Shown here: positions 44,767 to 57,800 of the stretch, piece after piece
How positions within the stretch are numbered: the stretch's first letter is position 1
Layout of the letters: every line of letters starts with the position of its first letter
Assembly: GCA_007922305.1 (NCBI GenBank)
Contig: ML677334.1
Span: forward strand, 57,524,720-57,588,719
Direction: 5' to 3'
Length of the DNA: 64,000 nt
Origin: Dermatemys mawii
Lineage: Eukaryota > Chordata > Testudines > Dermatemydidae
Notes under the pieces: model-generated
What the model was told of the DNA's origin: nothing
The model's database searches: none
The model's input: the letters and a program-made list of their open reading frames with translations, nothing else
Position numbers and translations under genes: made by a program

Positions 44767-45701
44767 TCATTGGCAAACCTCAAGAAGTGCCACTGCTTTT
44801 GGATAGATGAGCACCTGAGGAGGATAGTAGGACCCTTGATAGAGAATATGCCACTGAAAGGTGGAAGAGTTCAATCATGACTTAATCAACAGCAGCTGCA
44901 AACCAGAGGAAAGGCAAAATGAAACCACCCTTTGTATATTCACCTATGAGAACTATTATGGCAGAACAAAGGGAGGATGCAAGTGCACATCACAATGAAC
45001 AGACATGAGCTGAACATACAAATGGAAAGAACCTGACTATGTCAGTCATGCCCACCACAGAGGCAGTAGATTAATGTAATTGTCTGATATCATATATAAC
45101 AAGGAACCTGTTTCAAAGACGTGGAAGAAGACCGGGGATAACTTGCTTAACTATGGCTTCCCTTAAGAAAGTGTGGGAAAACCATGAAAAAATTGGCATT
45201 AGCCTCTCTAGAAAGGGCAAAAAGATCCAGTTGATCAAATGCAGAGCAGCAGCCACACTCCCTGCTTCGAAGATATTCCGCTGGAATATAAAATTGTTTA
45301 AGAACTTAAAAGTGAATCTGCCACACTTCTAGGTATGCAGCATAAGGAACACAGAGCCTGTGTAAAACTCATGATTCCTCAGATCAGTGAGGAAATGGGC
45401 TGTGGTATTAAGAATAAGCTGCAAACTATTCTAAACCCTAGGAAGAAGGAATGCTAGTAATTTGGCCTCATGTTTTCATGAGAGTTCGTGGTACCACTGT
45501 GAAGTAATTACAGGATAAACTGGGACACAGTATTTTTCCCAGCTGCGTAATGTGCACAGGCTTTCATAGTGGCCAACATGTGGCTGTGCATATGTAGGGC
45601 ATGGTCAGAAGTGATGATAGGATTCTCAGAGTGGCTCACTGTCTACAAATGAATCCTGCAGCTTGCAGGGAAATGAGAGGAAGGCAAGCCCTTTCCATCA
45701 G

Positions 45702-45799
45702 TGGGCTGATCCAAAGCTCTTTGCATTCAATGGCACTCTGCAGTCCAAAGCACTTTGCAACTTTCCATTGCCTTCAACGGGCTTTGGATCAGGCCCTTA
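45702..45799. repeat. 98-bp foldback with GGCC(T)GATCCAAAGC arms
   Basis: The left arm GGGCTGATCCAAAGC and the right arm GCTTTGGATCAGGCCC are inverted, with TTCAATGGC and CCATTGCCTTCAACGG inside. I recognise the pattern (arms GGGCCTGATCCAAAGC, core CCATTGA(A/C)TTCAATGG) as a frequent reptilian foldback. Confidence 0.75.
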
Positions 45800-47352
45800 A
45801 ATGGCCTATACACATAAGTAAGACTTCTGTTTCCCCGAGGACGAAGAAAAGGCAGTTCTGATTAAGTCAGCTGGTAATGCATTGAAGAACAACTCTAGGA
45901 GAGAAACCGAACATCATGGGTCAGCTGGGCAAGAAATATACAGTATATCTCCATATCATTCACATCAAAAGTGCCAATGAGGAGAGCCTGGTCTTTGCAC
46001 TTGCTAAGCTGTGCGTATGCATTCCTGTGCAGGGTACTGACCATGCATCTCATGTAGCTGGGAGCATAGCTAGCATCTGGGTCCTCAACTTGCCAGGAAC
46101 TCACGGCATTTCCTCTTGCTGCTGGTGACTGCCTGGAAGCTGCCAGTGACCCAGTAGGGAGAGTGGTAAAGAGCAGGGTGAGAAGAGGCAAGGGCTCCTG
46201 GGAGAGATTGCAGCAGGCATGCGGGTCCCACTTTCCTGCCAGGAACCCACAATGACTACTCTTGGTGTTGTGGGAAGCCTAGACCCAGCAAGGAGGGGTA
46301 AGGAGTGAGGTGGGGGAGGCAGGGAGCTGTGGCTCGGGGACTGGGGTGCAGATAATATGTGCTTCCACTGCTACTGGGTCAGAGATGGCCAGTCTATGTG
46401 CTCCTGCCCATTCCAAGCTAAGATGGCAACTCCTTCCTGGGATGTTGTGGGGAAGGAGGGCTGACCTAAAATCCCTTCCCCAAAGAAGTTTTGAACTAGA
46501 AGGGAGAGATAAAGAGCAGGGTGGGAAGAGGCATGGCAACCTGGGAGAGGACAGTAACGGGGATCCCTCAAGGGCTGAGACTCCTGGGGAGGGGTGAGTA
46601 TAGGGACTCATGTGGGGAAAAAGCAGGGACTCTTCCGTCCCTGGATTTCTAACTTTGTGTGGTTTTTATCTCTAAAATTCTTAAAAGTTTATAGGCACTC
46701 AAACCTATATATGCTTGTGTGTCCCATCTATGTGTGTATTACTGAAATCTCAGTTGAAAAATATCTCACACTCTTCAATGCAATATAGTGTAAGAAAAGA
46801 AAAGTTTAAGCTTGCCCAAGGACAGAAATGTAGTTCTCAGGGACATTTGTAGCTGGCTTGTTTGATAGAACTGTTGTCTGTAAGCTACCTAGTTTGAACT
46901 ACTGTATAGAAATAAATCAAAAAATGTCCATCATGGTTTTTTAATTGTGTATTTAAATTCTGATCTGAAAAATTTGCCAGCCTCAAGAAATATCTGACTT
47001 GGCACCTCTGATCAGCATATTGATGATGCTCTGCACAGTACTTACAAATGACCTCTCTAAAGTCTTCATGTAAATGAACAACATGGGTGGACAGATATCT
47101 GAAGGCTCTGACATTTCAAATCCTTTCGTGATATTATACAATTACCTACCACTAGCAATTAACTCCTATCTTCTAGCTACAATTTGAATCACTCATAGGA
47201 AGTTCCAGACAATAGCAATGTATTCTTCATTGCTGAAGCAACAATCCATCATCTAGCATACGAAAAGCAAATCATAATCTTAAATCAAAAGACTTTGACT
47301 AGCCTGGTTTCAACTTCAAAGGGAGGCAAGAATTGGAACATGTCCACAATGG

Positions 47353-47420
47353 ATTTGATTCAAAGCCCTTATAATTTAATGAAAAGACTTCTTGACTTAT
47401 ATGGGTTTTGGATTAGGCCC
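47353..47420. repeat. Second, decayed copy of the GATCCAAAGCCC foldback
   Basis: Left arm TTGATTCAAAGCCC and right arm GGGTTTTGGATTAGGCCC are inverted, with a shorter, A/T-shifted core. Same family as 45702-45799. Confidence 0.6.
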
Positions 47421-47619
47421 AGGGTCCTTATCTTCATGCCTTTTCCCATGTCAACAGTACAAGATTCAAGTACATCCTGACACTTCTATCTGAAAAATGT
47501 AGCAATGCCCTTCAAAAGAACAAATAAACTCATCATGTTTGTGATAGGAAATAATCAGAGATATTCAGCAAAACTCTAAAAAGAGAATGGCCTGACTAAG
47601 ACTATGTATTTGCTGTATG

Positions 47620-47785
47620 CAGCGTTATGCAGAGCCATGTTGGTCACAGGACATTAGAGACACAAGCTTGGTCCTTTTATTGGACAACTTCTGTTAGTGA
47701 GAGAGGTAAGCTTTCAAGCTTATACAAAGCCTGTCACTGACAGAAGTTGGTTCAATAAAAAATATAACCTCACCCACCTCGTCTC
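47620..47785 (+). repeat. Dispersed repeat of the 'TTATTGGACCAACTTCTGTTGG' family
   Basis: Contains AGCCATGTTGGTCACAGGAC, TTTTATTGGACAACTTCTGT, GAGAGAGGTAAGCTTTCAAG and CTTATACAAAGC, then an inverted repetition of ACTTCTGTTAGTGA. The same words recur at 58.73-58.91 and 62.94-63.05 kb. Confidence 0.7.
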
Positions 47786-48844
47786 TCCATGGATTTGCCA
47801 GACACTTAAGCTACATTTCAAAGTTGCTATATGATTCTGTTGAACAGTGCACTACACAAGTGTTGTTAACTCTGATGACTGTATCACAATTCTCATGATA
47901 TTTCATGTTTTTCTTAAAGCCCCAGCTCTTGGAGTCAAGTGATTATATGAGAATCACAGCTTTCATTTTAAAAACATAGATATTCCTATCCCTCGTGGCT
48001 GAAGAGAAAAACATGAAAATGAACCCTAATGCTCAAAAACCAGAAGACAAATAGAAAACCTCAAAATTTATTATTTTGAAAAAATGATTTTAAAATAATT
48101 TCATAATTTTAGAATGCTGGGGATTAGCAATACCACTGCACACTAATAAGTGTCAGTATCAAATTAAGACATGCTGTATCTGTGGATAGATTTTATATTT
48201 TTTCATAGGTACTATGGGTATCTACTCCACTGAGAAGGAATCCAGTTGTCTCTTCCACATGTATATTCTCAAGATCAATTCATAGTTAAAGTTAAGTATA
48301 CAAAGAGGAATACTTAAAATCAATGACAATATTGGGAAATAAAGTACAACCATTTGTTTATGTTCACAACAGATGTCAGATATTACAGAAATTGACTGTT
48401 TAAAACAAGCTGGCTGTTAAAAGATCATATTGATATTGTCTATATGGCAAAAAAGTCATTTTGCAAGAAATGTATTTAATTCACTGCAATTGCTGCATAA
48501 CCTTTACTTCAAAAACAAAGGCAGGAGAGGAATCTCAGTCTATTATTAGTATCATTATTATTTATTATTTGAATGTAAAATGTATAAAATATTTGATTAA
48601 ATATTTGCCACAGGTGCCCCTAAGACTTCCCACTGATTGTAGATGTCATAGCAGAGTTGCATCCTGAACGGAATTTGTAGAAGTAAAGGGCTGTAGCTTT
48701 ATGGATCCTCCTTGTTGAAGCATTCTGTGAATAATATGATGAATTTGGGAGAACAATATGGCCCTACAGAAGGACAATATGAGTTCTTTATATCTGACCT
48801 TCTTTCAAAACAAAATGCTGAATTTGTACAATTAGACATTAGGG

Positions 48845-49013
48845 CAGTGGTTCTCAACCTATTTGCCAATGTGGGCCACATATGCAGCTCTCTCTGTGTT
48901 ATGTGTACTGAAGCCACACAATATATATATTACCTGTATGGCCCTGATGATGTCACATGGACCACAGCTGAGTGCTCATTGGGCTGCAAGCTAGCCACTG
49001 CTGAGAACCATTG
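48845..49013 (+). mobile_element. hAT MER-like non-autonomous element
   Basis: Left CAGTGGTTCTCAACC, right (reversed) CAATGGTTCTCAGCAG: a hAT terminus of the CAGTGGTTCTCAACC class. Flanks CATTAGGG and CTTAGGGC fit an original 8-bp duplication with one indel. 169 bp; no coding capacity. Confidence 0.8.
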
Positions 49014-49189
49014 CTTAGGGCATCTATTCAAAACTCTCATAACAAGGCACAGCTCATGCTGTTGACTATGGCTAAAATTTTCCAAAGCATCTAAGTCCCA
49101 TTTTTAAAATTGCCTTAGTACTTTAACTATTACGGTTAAATGTCTCTAAATCTGCAGCACTGGGTAACTTGCACTCACTAGTCCACTCA

Positions 49190-49960
49190 GTATTAAAAAG
49201 GGTCGAGTGAGGAGCTGTCTGGACCATTTACGTTGATTTTTTTGACAAAGCTTAGATTGCCAGGGAAGTTCTAAAGGACTGAAAAAAAGCTAATGTCATG
49301 CCATTATTTAAAAATGTTTAAACGGATGATCCAGGTAACTGTGGGCTGGTAAGTCTCCCATTGATTCAGAGAAAAATCATAGAAATACTGATATGGGAGG
49401 CAATCAGTAAAAAATTTAAGGGTAGTAGCATAATTAATGCCAATTAATATGTTTTTGTGGACAATAAGTCATGCCAAACAATCTTTTTAAATGAGATCAT
49501 AAGTTTGGTGAATAAAGGTAACTGTGTTGATATAATAGATTTCTGTTTTTTTAAAAAATGCACTATATAAAATCTACATCGTCCATATGACATGGATCAA
49601 AACTCAGTTAACTGATAGATCTCAAAAGGTCAAGAACTGTCAACCAGGAATTTGTTCTTGTTCCAATGCTCAAAATTTGTATCACTGAAAAATATAAAAT
49701 TGTTATTGGTATAATTTACAGATAACACACAACTTAGTGGAGACATAAATAATGATTGAGACAAGTCATCTATACAGATTGACCTGAATGAGCTCGCTTG
49801 AACAACATGTGTTTTAATACAACCAAATGCAAGGTTATACATTTAGAAACAGAATGTCCTGGAATGCAGTGACACTGAAAAGGACCTAGGAATGCAGTAC
49901 AGCAAAAAAGTCACATGCTGAAATATGTGCTATCACAATATCCTCATCACAAAAAGAGAA
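49190..49960 (+). mobile_element. CR1 LINE fragment, decayed
   Basis: Runs from the segment before the reverse transcriptase (GKF-RTEKKLMSCHYLKMFK-like, near 49260-49320) through a DPGNCGLVSLPLI-like stretch and TQLSGDI-type sequence to LHLETECPGMQ*-type 3' sequence. Many stops. No tail. Confidence 0.75.
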
Positions 49961-51748
49961 CAGTCATTGAAATTAGAGCCAGTTCTGTAGCTCTATCTTT
50001 CTTTGGATTTTTTTTTGTATTATTATGACTGATATTTACTACTATGAGTGTATTTGACGAAGAATATGGGTCTTTGCCTTCAGGAATCACTTATAAATTA
50101 GTTGGCACAAGAAAAAAAGTGGCTAGTCTTAATTTTAATTTTCAAAAAACTGAAGAGGGGTTACACTTGCAGTGTTATAAAGATCATAAGAGGGGTACAT
50201 AATTAATAATCTACTCTCTTGATGGATAATTAAAAACTTTCTCACAGTCCCCCCAGTTTATTGTCCTCTCCTGCGAGGAGCTGTAAACAGTGCAGATGCC
50301 TTTCCTGTGAATGAAAACAGATGCTTGGAGGTTTCACATACAGAGCTATACATAGAACCTTTATTGAATAATAAGGCAGTGTTGATGTGGCCCGGATAAA
50401 TGAAGCATGGTGAAACATTTATCCAACAAAAGTAGAACAACTAGACATGTAACATGTACTTCTATTTTCTTTTTGTAGTAAATGGGGGAAATAATCTTTC
50501 TCTACAATTAATAATCCAAATCCTTGGCATTGTATTCGGTTACAATGTTGATGATTCAGCATCAAAGGCAACATGGTTGCTTTGATCCTTTCTTACTAAT
50601 TTCACTTTACCCACCTTGACTCCCTTTACATGACTGTTGTGAGGTGCAAGGCACTAATCAATTCTTTCACTACTACATGGAAGATGAACTGCGGCCCTTT
50701 TATAAGAGGGTGAGATAAATGCAAAAGTAAAGTGCACATATATAGCAGACCGTAAAGCTCTTGGGAAATACATTTAAGTACTATGGTCAAATTTTCCACA
50801 CTTAGATGCGTCAAATTAGAAACCTAACTAACTTCATGCCCTTGATGTTGATGAAAGCTGCTGGTACTCATTTTAAGATTAAAGATCCAATGGCAATTTT
50901 CACAGGAGTAGGGGTGTTAATCTCATCCTCCCCACCGGCCATATCCTCCATTGGCTGCACTACCAGCATAATTTGGCCATAAAGTCATCCAAACTGACCC
51001 AAAGAGGATGAGATTAGTGTGAAAGTGATTCTCCAGTGGCATAGAGTCAATACAGGGACTCTTATGTCACATATGTACCCAACTCTCAACATAACTGGGA
51101 AAAAACAGCATGGCAGGAGAAAAAGAGTATAGTCACTATACCCCTAAAACTCCCAAATCTGGGGATGCCTTTTTGGTCCTTACTGGCTATCATAGCATGG
51201 CCTAAGTGAGAAATGCATAGAGTTAGTTCCAGGACCAAGGGAGTATAAAAGAGGGCTTTGAGTTTCCTTTGCATGTGCACTGTGCGTTTGATCATACTGG
51301 AAGATCTGCCCTCAGTATCCAGGCCTAGTAGAATGCAAATAATTACATTCTACCTGCAGTTTTATGTTGAATAAGGTATTACTCATTTCCTGTCCTAAAC
51401 TGTTCTATAGTGTAATGTGTTAATTCTATATTTCACTGGATAGATTGCCCCCTTTCAGAGGTGGATGAAGTCATCGCTGTGTATAGTTTGTATAGCAGTG
51501 GATATGATTGTAAAGTGTACTGTGATCTTTCAAGAGGAAAGATGCTATATAAAATCTACCTCCCCATTACATTTCACGCTAATAAAGGTAAACTGCAACT
51601 CACTTGTACATATCTCTATGTAGCGCCTATGTGATAATACCCTCAGATTGTTTTAGAAAGTAATCGCAATGGATTTGTTTCTTTCTTGTGGGTCCAGTCT
51701 TGCAGTTCTTTTGTGAGTATTTTGCCTATAAGGGCTGACTTAAAACTT

Positions 51749-51758
51749 NNNNNNNNNN
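51749..51758. other. Assembly gap (10 N)
   Basis: Ten consecutive N. The fixed small size suggests a scaffolding placeholder, so the true distance across it is unknown. Confidence 0.99.
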
Positions 51759-52811
51759 AGATAAGTATCTTCCTCACATTTCCCATTAAATAATATTTAA
51801 ATAACACTGAATAGGCCTTATCTAGCCCAGGGATATTTTTTGAAAATGTTCTCAATATTGCTAAAAGTTCAGCTGAACCAATCTTAGCAGCATCAGGAGT
51901 CCTGACAGGGCTATGTCTATGGACACCATTTTCATCTATCTGAACTGAAATTAAACCTATGTGTTTGTGTCAATGGTGTCAGCAGCTGGCAAGCTATATA
52001 TGAGCTATGTTGCCAACCCCGCTTCAGTGTTAGGAACAGTGGGAAAATTTTTGAAAGAGGAGTTAGACTTTGAAGTTAACACCTCACTAGGGTGAATGGC
52101 ATAGGTAAACGATGACATCATGAATTTTGTACTAAGGTTAGGTGGAGAGAATTTTTGACTACGCCAGGGAATAGCGGTTCACTTATTTATATTGTGAAGG
52201 CTCTCTTTGTAACTTAGGGCCAAATTCTGTCTGGTTCTGCCACATTTGCACAGAGAAAGGGAGCAAAGAGCCTACTCCGTCTGCTCCTCCCCCTATATAC
52301 AAGGGCCAGGACCCTTGATTTCTAAAATACTCCTTTCTAAAGTTTCCAGGGTGCAAGTCACGCCAAAGCAGAGAGCGAGAAGCAGAGGGAGGCAAGATCA
52401 AGGACAGTGCAGTGTGCATCATGGCTATTTGTGAGTTTCCTATAACACTCATGAATGTGGGAGTGGGAGAGGGGCAAGGTTTAGCCTTCTAAAACAAAGA
52501 TCCTTCCCAGAGCTCCTCCTGAGGTGGTGCAGCCCCTTTACTTCCTCGTGTGCGTCTTTTACTAGGCTAATAGGATGTAGCCCAAAGCATCCTATCCTGG
52601 GTGGTGCTGAATGTTTTCAGTATTTTCTTTTAATTAAAGCTGACATTTATGGGAAACTGATATAAGAATAAGATGATTTTTAAGGTTAAAATATTTTGGC
52701 AAAGAGTTTATCCCTATAAGAATTCTCCATTGGATAACCCTCCTCCTCTGTGTAGAGGCCTTGTACCTATATGCCTGAGTTCTTAACCCAAGAGTGCTGA
52801 ACTATGCTCCC

Positions 52812-53067
52812 CTAGAGAATATCTGCAATGCAGCCAGGAGCAAGCCTACCAGCCTGGGTAGATAGACTCAAGTTAGTGGCCTCAAGCTAGCACTCTGGAT
52901 GTTGCCTCTTGGTCTCTCGAGGCCACCTGGCCCCTGAGGCTCAAGAGCTCAAACTACAGCCCGAGTGGGAATGGCCACACTGCAGTGTGCTAGCTGGAGC
53001 CCATAAGTGTGAGTCTGATTACCCAGCTGTGAGGTTCACTCCCAGCTGCAGTGTAGAGATACCCTTA
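52812..53067. mobile_element. Inverted-repeat miniature element, about 256 bp
   Basis: Left AGAATATCTGCAATGCAGCC and, reversed, right GGGTATCTCTACACTGCAGC are inverted ends. The interior also pairs (GTGGCCTCAAGCTAGC, GCTAGCTGGAGCCC; CACACTGCAG/CTGCAATGC). No coding capacity. Confidence 0.6.
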
Positions 53068-53435
53068 CGGGTTGGCAGGGGGCCAGTCCTCTCACTGAAG
53101 TTAACTACTATTCTCTTTGAAGTCAATGAGAGTTTTGCCGTCCTCTTCAGTGGGAGCAGGAAGTGTTTCTTTTGAGTGACATAAGATTTGATGCCTCCCT
53201 TCACTGGGAACTAAGAATGCCATCTCTGCAGCCCTCCCATACCCTACCAACAGAGTGAGAGAATAATCTTCCTATGTAATATGTTTTGGCTATATTAATT
53301 ATAGCTTCCGTGAGCTGTTATTAATGCTATTGTGATTCAAAGATGAAAGTTAAACTTGTTCAGTACGTATGGTGTAGTTATAACTACACTCATTAGTTAA
53401 TTAGATTAAACCACATTAAATGTTTTACTTTGCAA

Positions 53436-53452
53436 AAAAAAAAAAAAAAACC
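53436..53452 (+). repeat. A17 homopolymer run
   Basis: Seventeen A in a row. Confidence 0.9.
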
Positions 53453-54839
53453 CAAACCAGGTGCTGAACCGCACCCTTTCCTTTGCAACAGTGCGTCTCC
53501 TACAGTCCCCTCCCATATCCCAGACAGCATACATCCAAGCGAAATCCTAATGTGACTCACGTGTTCTTGCAACTGAAAATTATTCATGATAGGGAGTAGT
53601 CTCCCTACAAAAGCTTATATGGTTTCTCTGTTCTGCAAGACCAGAACTTGAAATGGCAGTATTTATATATAAATGCAAAAAACATGAGCCAGAAATACCT
53701 GATGAAAACATGGAAACTTCATTTGTGGTACTCAGTTTTTAAAATTCTCTCTTTAATACTCTCTCATGATGTTATGTTATTTTAAGTTAATTTCAGCAGT
53801 TATATATTTTTGCACAATTAAGTTTCAATATAACTAGTTTGCCAGCAGCTCAAAACATTCCTGTATCTTTTTGAATATTCTGTGAGACATGTCTGTACTA
53901 AAGACAAAAAAAAAGCTACAAAAGGGTTAGAGGGTTAGGTAGGCTTCAGTGAATATTCATAATGTTATGAAAATCTGAAAAATACATACGTAAATATCAT
54001 AAGATTATACTGCCCCTTCCCTCAAGATCTTCATCATTTCTTGATAGTACTAGGAAGTGCAGCATTTTTCAGGTTCCAGATCCTTGTCTTGTTCTAATAA
54101 TCACATCCATCCCTCTAGCCTGGGTAAGTCAGTTGATGTTCTATGCAGCACATGATTTCATTGGCCTAACCATGACTTCAGTCTCCAATTCCACAACATT
54201 CAGTTCAGGTCTCCTGTAAATGGGATAATATGGGTCAAAAGTGAATCAAAATACTGTCTAGTGCCTTGCAGGTCATCTTCTCTCTTATTAATACGATCCA
54301 GTTTTTGATCATCAGTTTAAGACATACATTTTCAGTGGTAACAATAACCAGTAGAGTCAAACAATACCAACATGTGACCACTATTTACCTTTATCGTCTG
54401 ACCCAGATCATATGACTGGGGCCAGGAAGTAAAGTCTAGTACTTCTTCAAAGGTTCACAGGGACTCCACTTCTGGAACTCATGTGTCTCAGGCTCATGAG
54501 TTCAGATTCTTATTTGGCTAGGAATGATTGTTAGGGCTGTGCCTGTGCCCTGGATACCCTCACTGCCCCCTTACCTGAGGACATAAAGCTGAACCATCCC
54601 TCAGTTCCTTCTTACTGCCTGTGGCAATAAGAGAGAACTCCTCCAGTGTCTGGCCTCTTCTCTGCACACTGTGTGAACTTTTGTTAGGCTAGTTAGAAAT
54701 AGCTGGTGTATTTAGTATCGTTACTAGCTTTTTAAAACACCTATTGGCAACAAGACAAAACAGAACAAGCCTTTTATTGGAGATCAGGGAACACTATAGG
54801 TCCTGGTACTGGGATTGTAGCTGCTATTGCTGAAAACAA

Positions 54840-57800
54840 AACTTGTCCCTCTTGAGAGTCTGCTATCCTACCCAAAGATGGGCCCTCTCATGCCACTCTT
54901 GCCTGAGTGAAGGACACACCTCTGGCAAGTGCTTTATCTATTGCTCTTTGAAGAGGACACAGAAAGAGGACACCTGGCATTGGCCACTGTCAGGAGACCT
55001 CCCGTTCAGAGATTGTTACTGGGCTGGATGGACCATTGGTCTGACCCGGTATGGTCTGTCTTATGTTCTTAAAGTAAGGGAGGCCTGCCTTAAGTTTTTT
55101 CTACTGGAATGCTCAATGAGGGCCTCTTCAGAGCTCGACGGGAAAGATTCTGTTAAGCCAGAACAGCCACAATCAGTTAGTGTTCCTGTGAGTCACAAGT
55201 GTACACTGGGCTCCAGGGCTTGTTATTCATCAAAGACATTAAACCCCTTGACAGCAGAGCAGTCAAGATCTTCTTCACTTAGTCTACAAAAGGGATTGGA
55301 GTGAGTACCATTCTAGGATGAGCATAGACATAGCTCACCTTCTCCAGTGCCTAGTAGAATGAGACAAAAGACCATGTCCCACCATGTCTCTGTGTCAACT
55401 CATGCCCTTCAGCCACAAGGAAACTCATGACCCAAATCAGCTCTTTTTTACACCTTAGTGTAGCACTCATAAGGGAGCTTTAGGGCTAGATTTCTCTGTG
55501 TCCCGTTCCTTTAAGGGTAGAAAGTCTGCTAAGGGGAACAAATGGGAAAGCTCTGAGAAAAGCTCTGGGAAAGCAGCAGAATTATGTGTGCTCTAAAAGA
55601 GCTGAGTAGCCATGAAGCTTGTGTCAGCTGTATCGTTTGGGGTTCTTTTTAACACTAAGTTTAATAAAATTCCAATTTTAAAATTGTCCCAGGTTTGGGA
55701 GAGTAATATTAGCATTATCTGGTCACTGAGTATTCAAGGTGCCTCCTGTCATTTGCCAGATTGCACTTCCCACAGTACTAACTCCTTGTTCCAATGTACT
55801 CAGTACCGATAACCTCAGTGTTCGTGACTATTATGACAACCTCCATGGTGCAGATACTTGCCCTGCTGATGCGGGGGCAGAGGGAGAATTCAAGAGTACC
55901 CTAGGACAACAGACAGGGTAGCTCTTCCCTTGAAGAAAATATATTCATTATGTTCTTACCTTTTTGAACATAGCAATGAGGTATCTTTACACCTCACTCT
56001 TCCTCTTACGAACTCCGTTGGTCTGATAGAGAATCCAGGATTGCTCTTAAATAGACCTCAGGGATCTCATAGAGAACATTCTTCCTGGTTTCCATACCCC
56101 TGGTCATAGTCTCTTTCCCTTACAGCATACGTCTTGGCCGTATTGGGCTCCCTGGAGCATGCAACCAAATAGAAAACATTCTTCTTGCAACACATTGCAC
56201 TTTGGAGATTCTGATGGAGCTGGCTCAAGAGAAATACCACAAATTACTGAATATTCTGCACTCCTCCATGCCTGATAGGCTCACCATGTATCTAACAAAG
56301 GGTTGTTGGAACTGGATAGGGATCTGTGACAGACCACTCTCTGAGGCACCCATGTTCAAAAAAGCCAATGGACATTATCAAGTTCCCTCTAAGGGAGTTG
56401 AGTATTTTGACACTCATCTAGTCCTGGGCTAACTGATGGTGGCTGGAGTGCATGAAAGATCACAACAGCAAGAGCTTCCAAGACTGACACCATGGGAGAA
56501 AGACATTAAAAAACTTGACTTTATTAGAAAGACCTGCCCCCCTGCTAGTCTTCAGAGGTGCATTTCTAATTTTCAGGCACATCTGTCACAATATGACTAT
56601 TTGAAGTTAGATGAGGTGTCACAATTCATATAGATGCTTCTACAAGAACACATGGAAGAGCTAAAATTCCTTATGTCTGAAGAATAATTAGTGCCCGAAC
56701 ACCTCTGCTGGCTGTTTTAGACACTGCTAATACAGCAGCATGTTCAATGGTGACTTGCACTGTGATGTGCAGGGCTGCATGGCTCCAATCTTTTGAAATA
56801 CCCAAGGAGGTTCAAATGACCATCAGGGACCTCCCGTTCAGAGATTGTTAACTATTTTATGCATGAACCAATTAAACCCTTCATTCTTTAAAGGATTCTA
56901 CAGTCACTTTCTGCTCATTGGGATCCAAGAAGGTAGCAGGCCAGTTCCTAAAGCTTCACCAGACAGAAGCACTCTACTTCTTATTGCAATAACTAAAGAA
57001 AACATGAGACTCGCAGGGGAAGCAGTAGAGAGCCCATTGTAGGAGATCCTCTGCTTCTTCCTTCTCTGCAGTATACTCTTTACCTACCTCACAGCAGCAG
57101 GTTTGATACCATGATCAAAAGCTAATCAGAATCACCTCAGGATTTATACCCCTTTTCTCATGCCCCTATGTGGCATTCTCCTTTTTAATTTTCAGGAGGC
57201 CTGGACATGAATCAGTTCTGACCAGTGCATACTGGAAATTATAAACAGGAGGTGTCCAATCCAGTCTGAGGGCCTTACACCCTATCTCTCAACCTTTTTC
57301 AGGGTCCCCCTCTCTTCTGATATACTTTAAAAACTGGAGATAGAGTCCCTTCTGCAATTCAGAACAGTGGAAGAGGTGCCCCTGGAATTCAGAGGCAAGA
57401 AGTTTTACTACCGTTATTTGTTAATCCCAGAGGATTTGAGACATTGTGACAGATTAATCTGTTGTTTCAAGTTCAGAGTGGTAACCCTGGGCTTAATAAT
57501 TTCCGCATTAGACTCTTAAGATTGGTTCATGGGTTCTTGACCTCCATGACCCGTATTACCCTCTGTCCATAAGTACCACACACAAGAAAATAGCTCGGAT
57601 TCAGACCTGGGGGTTGGGGGTGGGGTGTGACTACCAACACAGGATTCTACCCTTTTGTCTTTCCATGGCATTGAGAGTATTAAATAAGTGCCTAGTGGTC
57701 ATTGCAGCTTACTTAAGAAGACAGGGCATTCAGGAATACCCACACCTGCACAACTGGCTGATCCTAGATAAATCATAGGAAATGTGTTAGATTCAGGGTC

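Larger units (their letters stand above)
44767..49189. other. Intergenic stretch with small foldback elements
   Basis: No gene recognised. It holds foldbacks at 45702-45799 and 47353-47420, a repeat at 47620-47785 and an hAT element at 48845-49013. GC-rich 46050-46600 contains several overlapping short frames without family features. Confidence 0.45.
49961..54839. other. Intergenic stretch, one miniature-element fragment and the N gap
   Basis: No gene recognised. Features are the gap at 51749-51758, the element at 52812-53067, and an A17 run at 53436-53452. The plus-strand open frames at 52246-52434 and 52909-53175 show no family resemblance. Confidence 0.45.

Noticed and set aside
46279..46611. 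Overlapping frames on both strands in a GC-rich patch
   Set aside because: Opposed frames of similar length with Ser/Pro/Gly-rich low-complexity sequence. No splice sites or family matches.
54843..55304. Plus-strand 153-codon frame, considered as an independent gene
   Set aside because: It joins DIRS gag-like sequence, a CR1 tail and DIRS sequence again. The open frame across the junctions is accidental.
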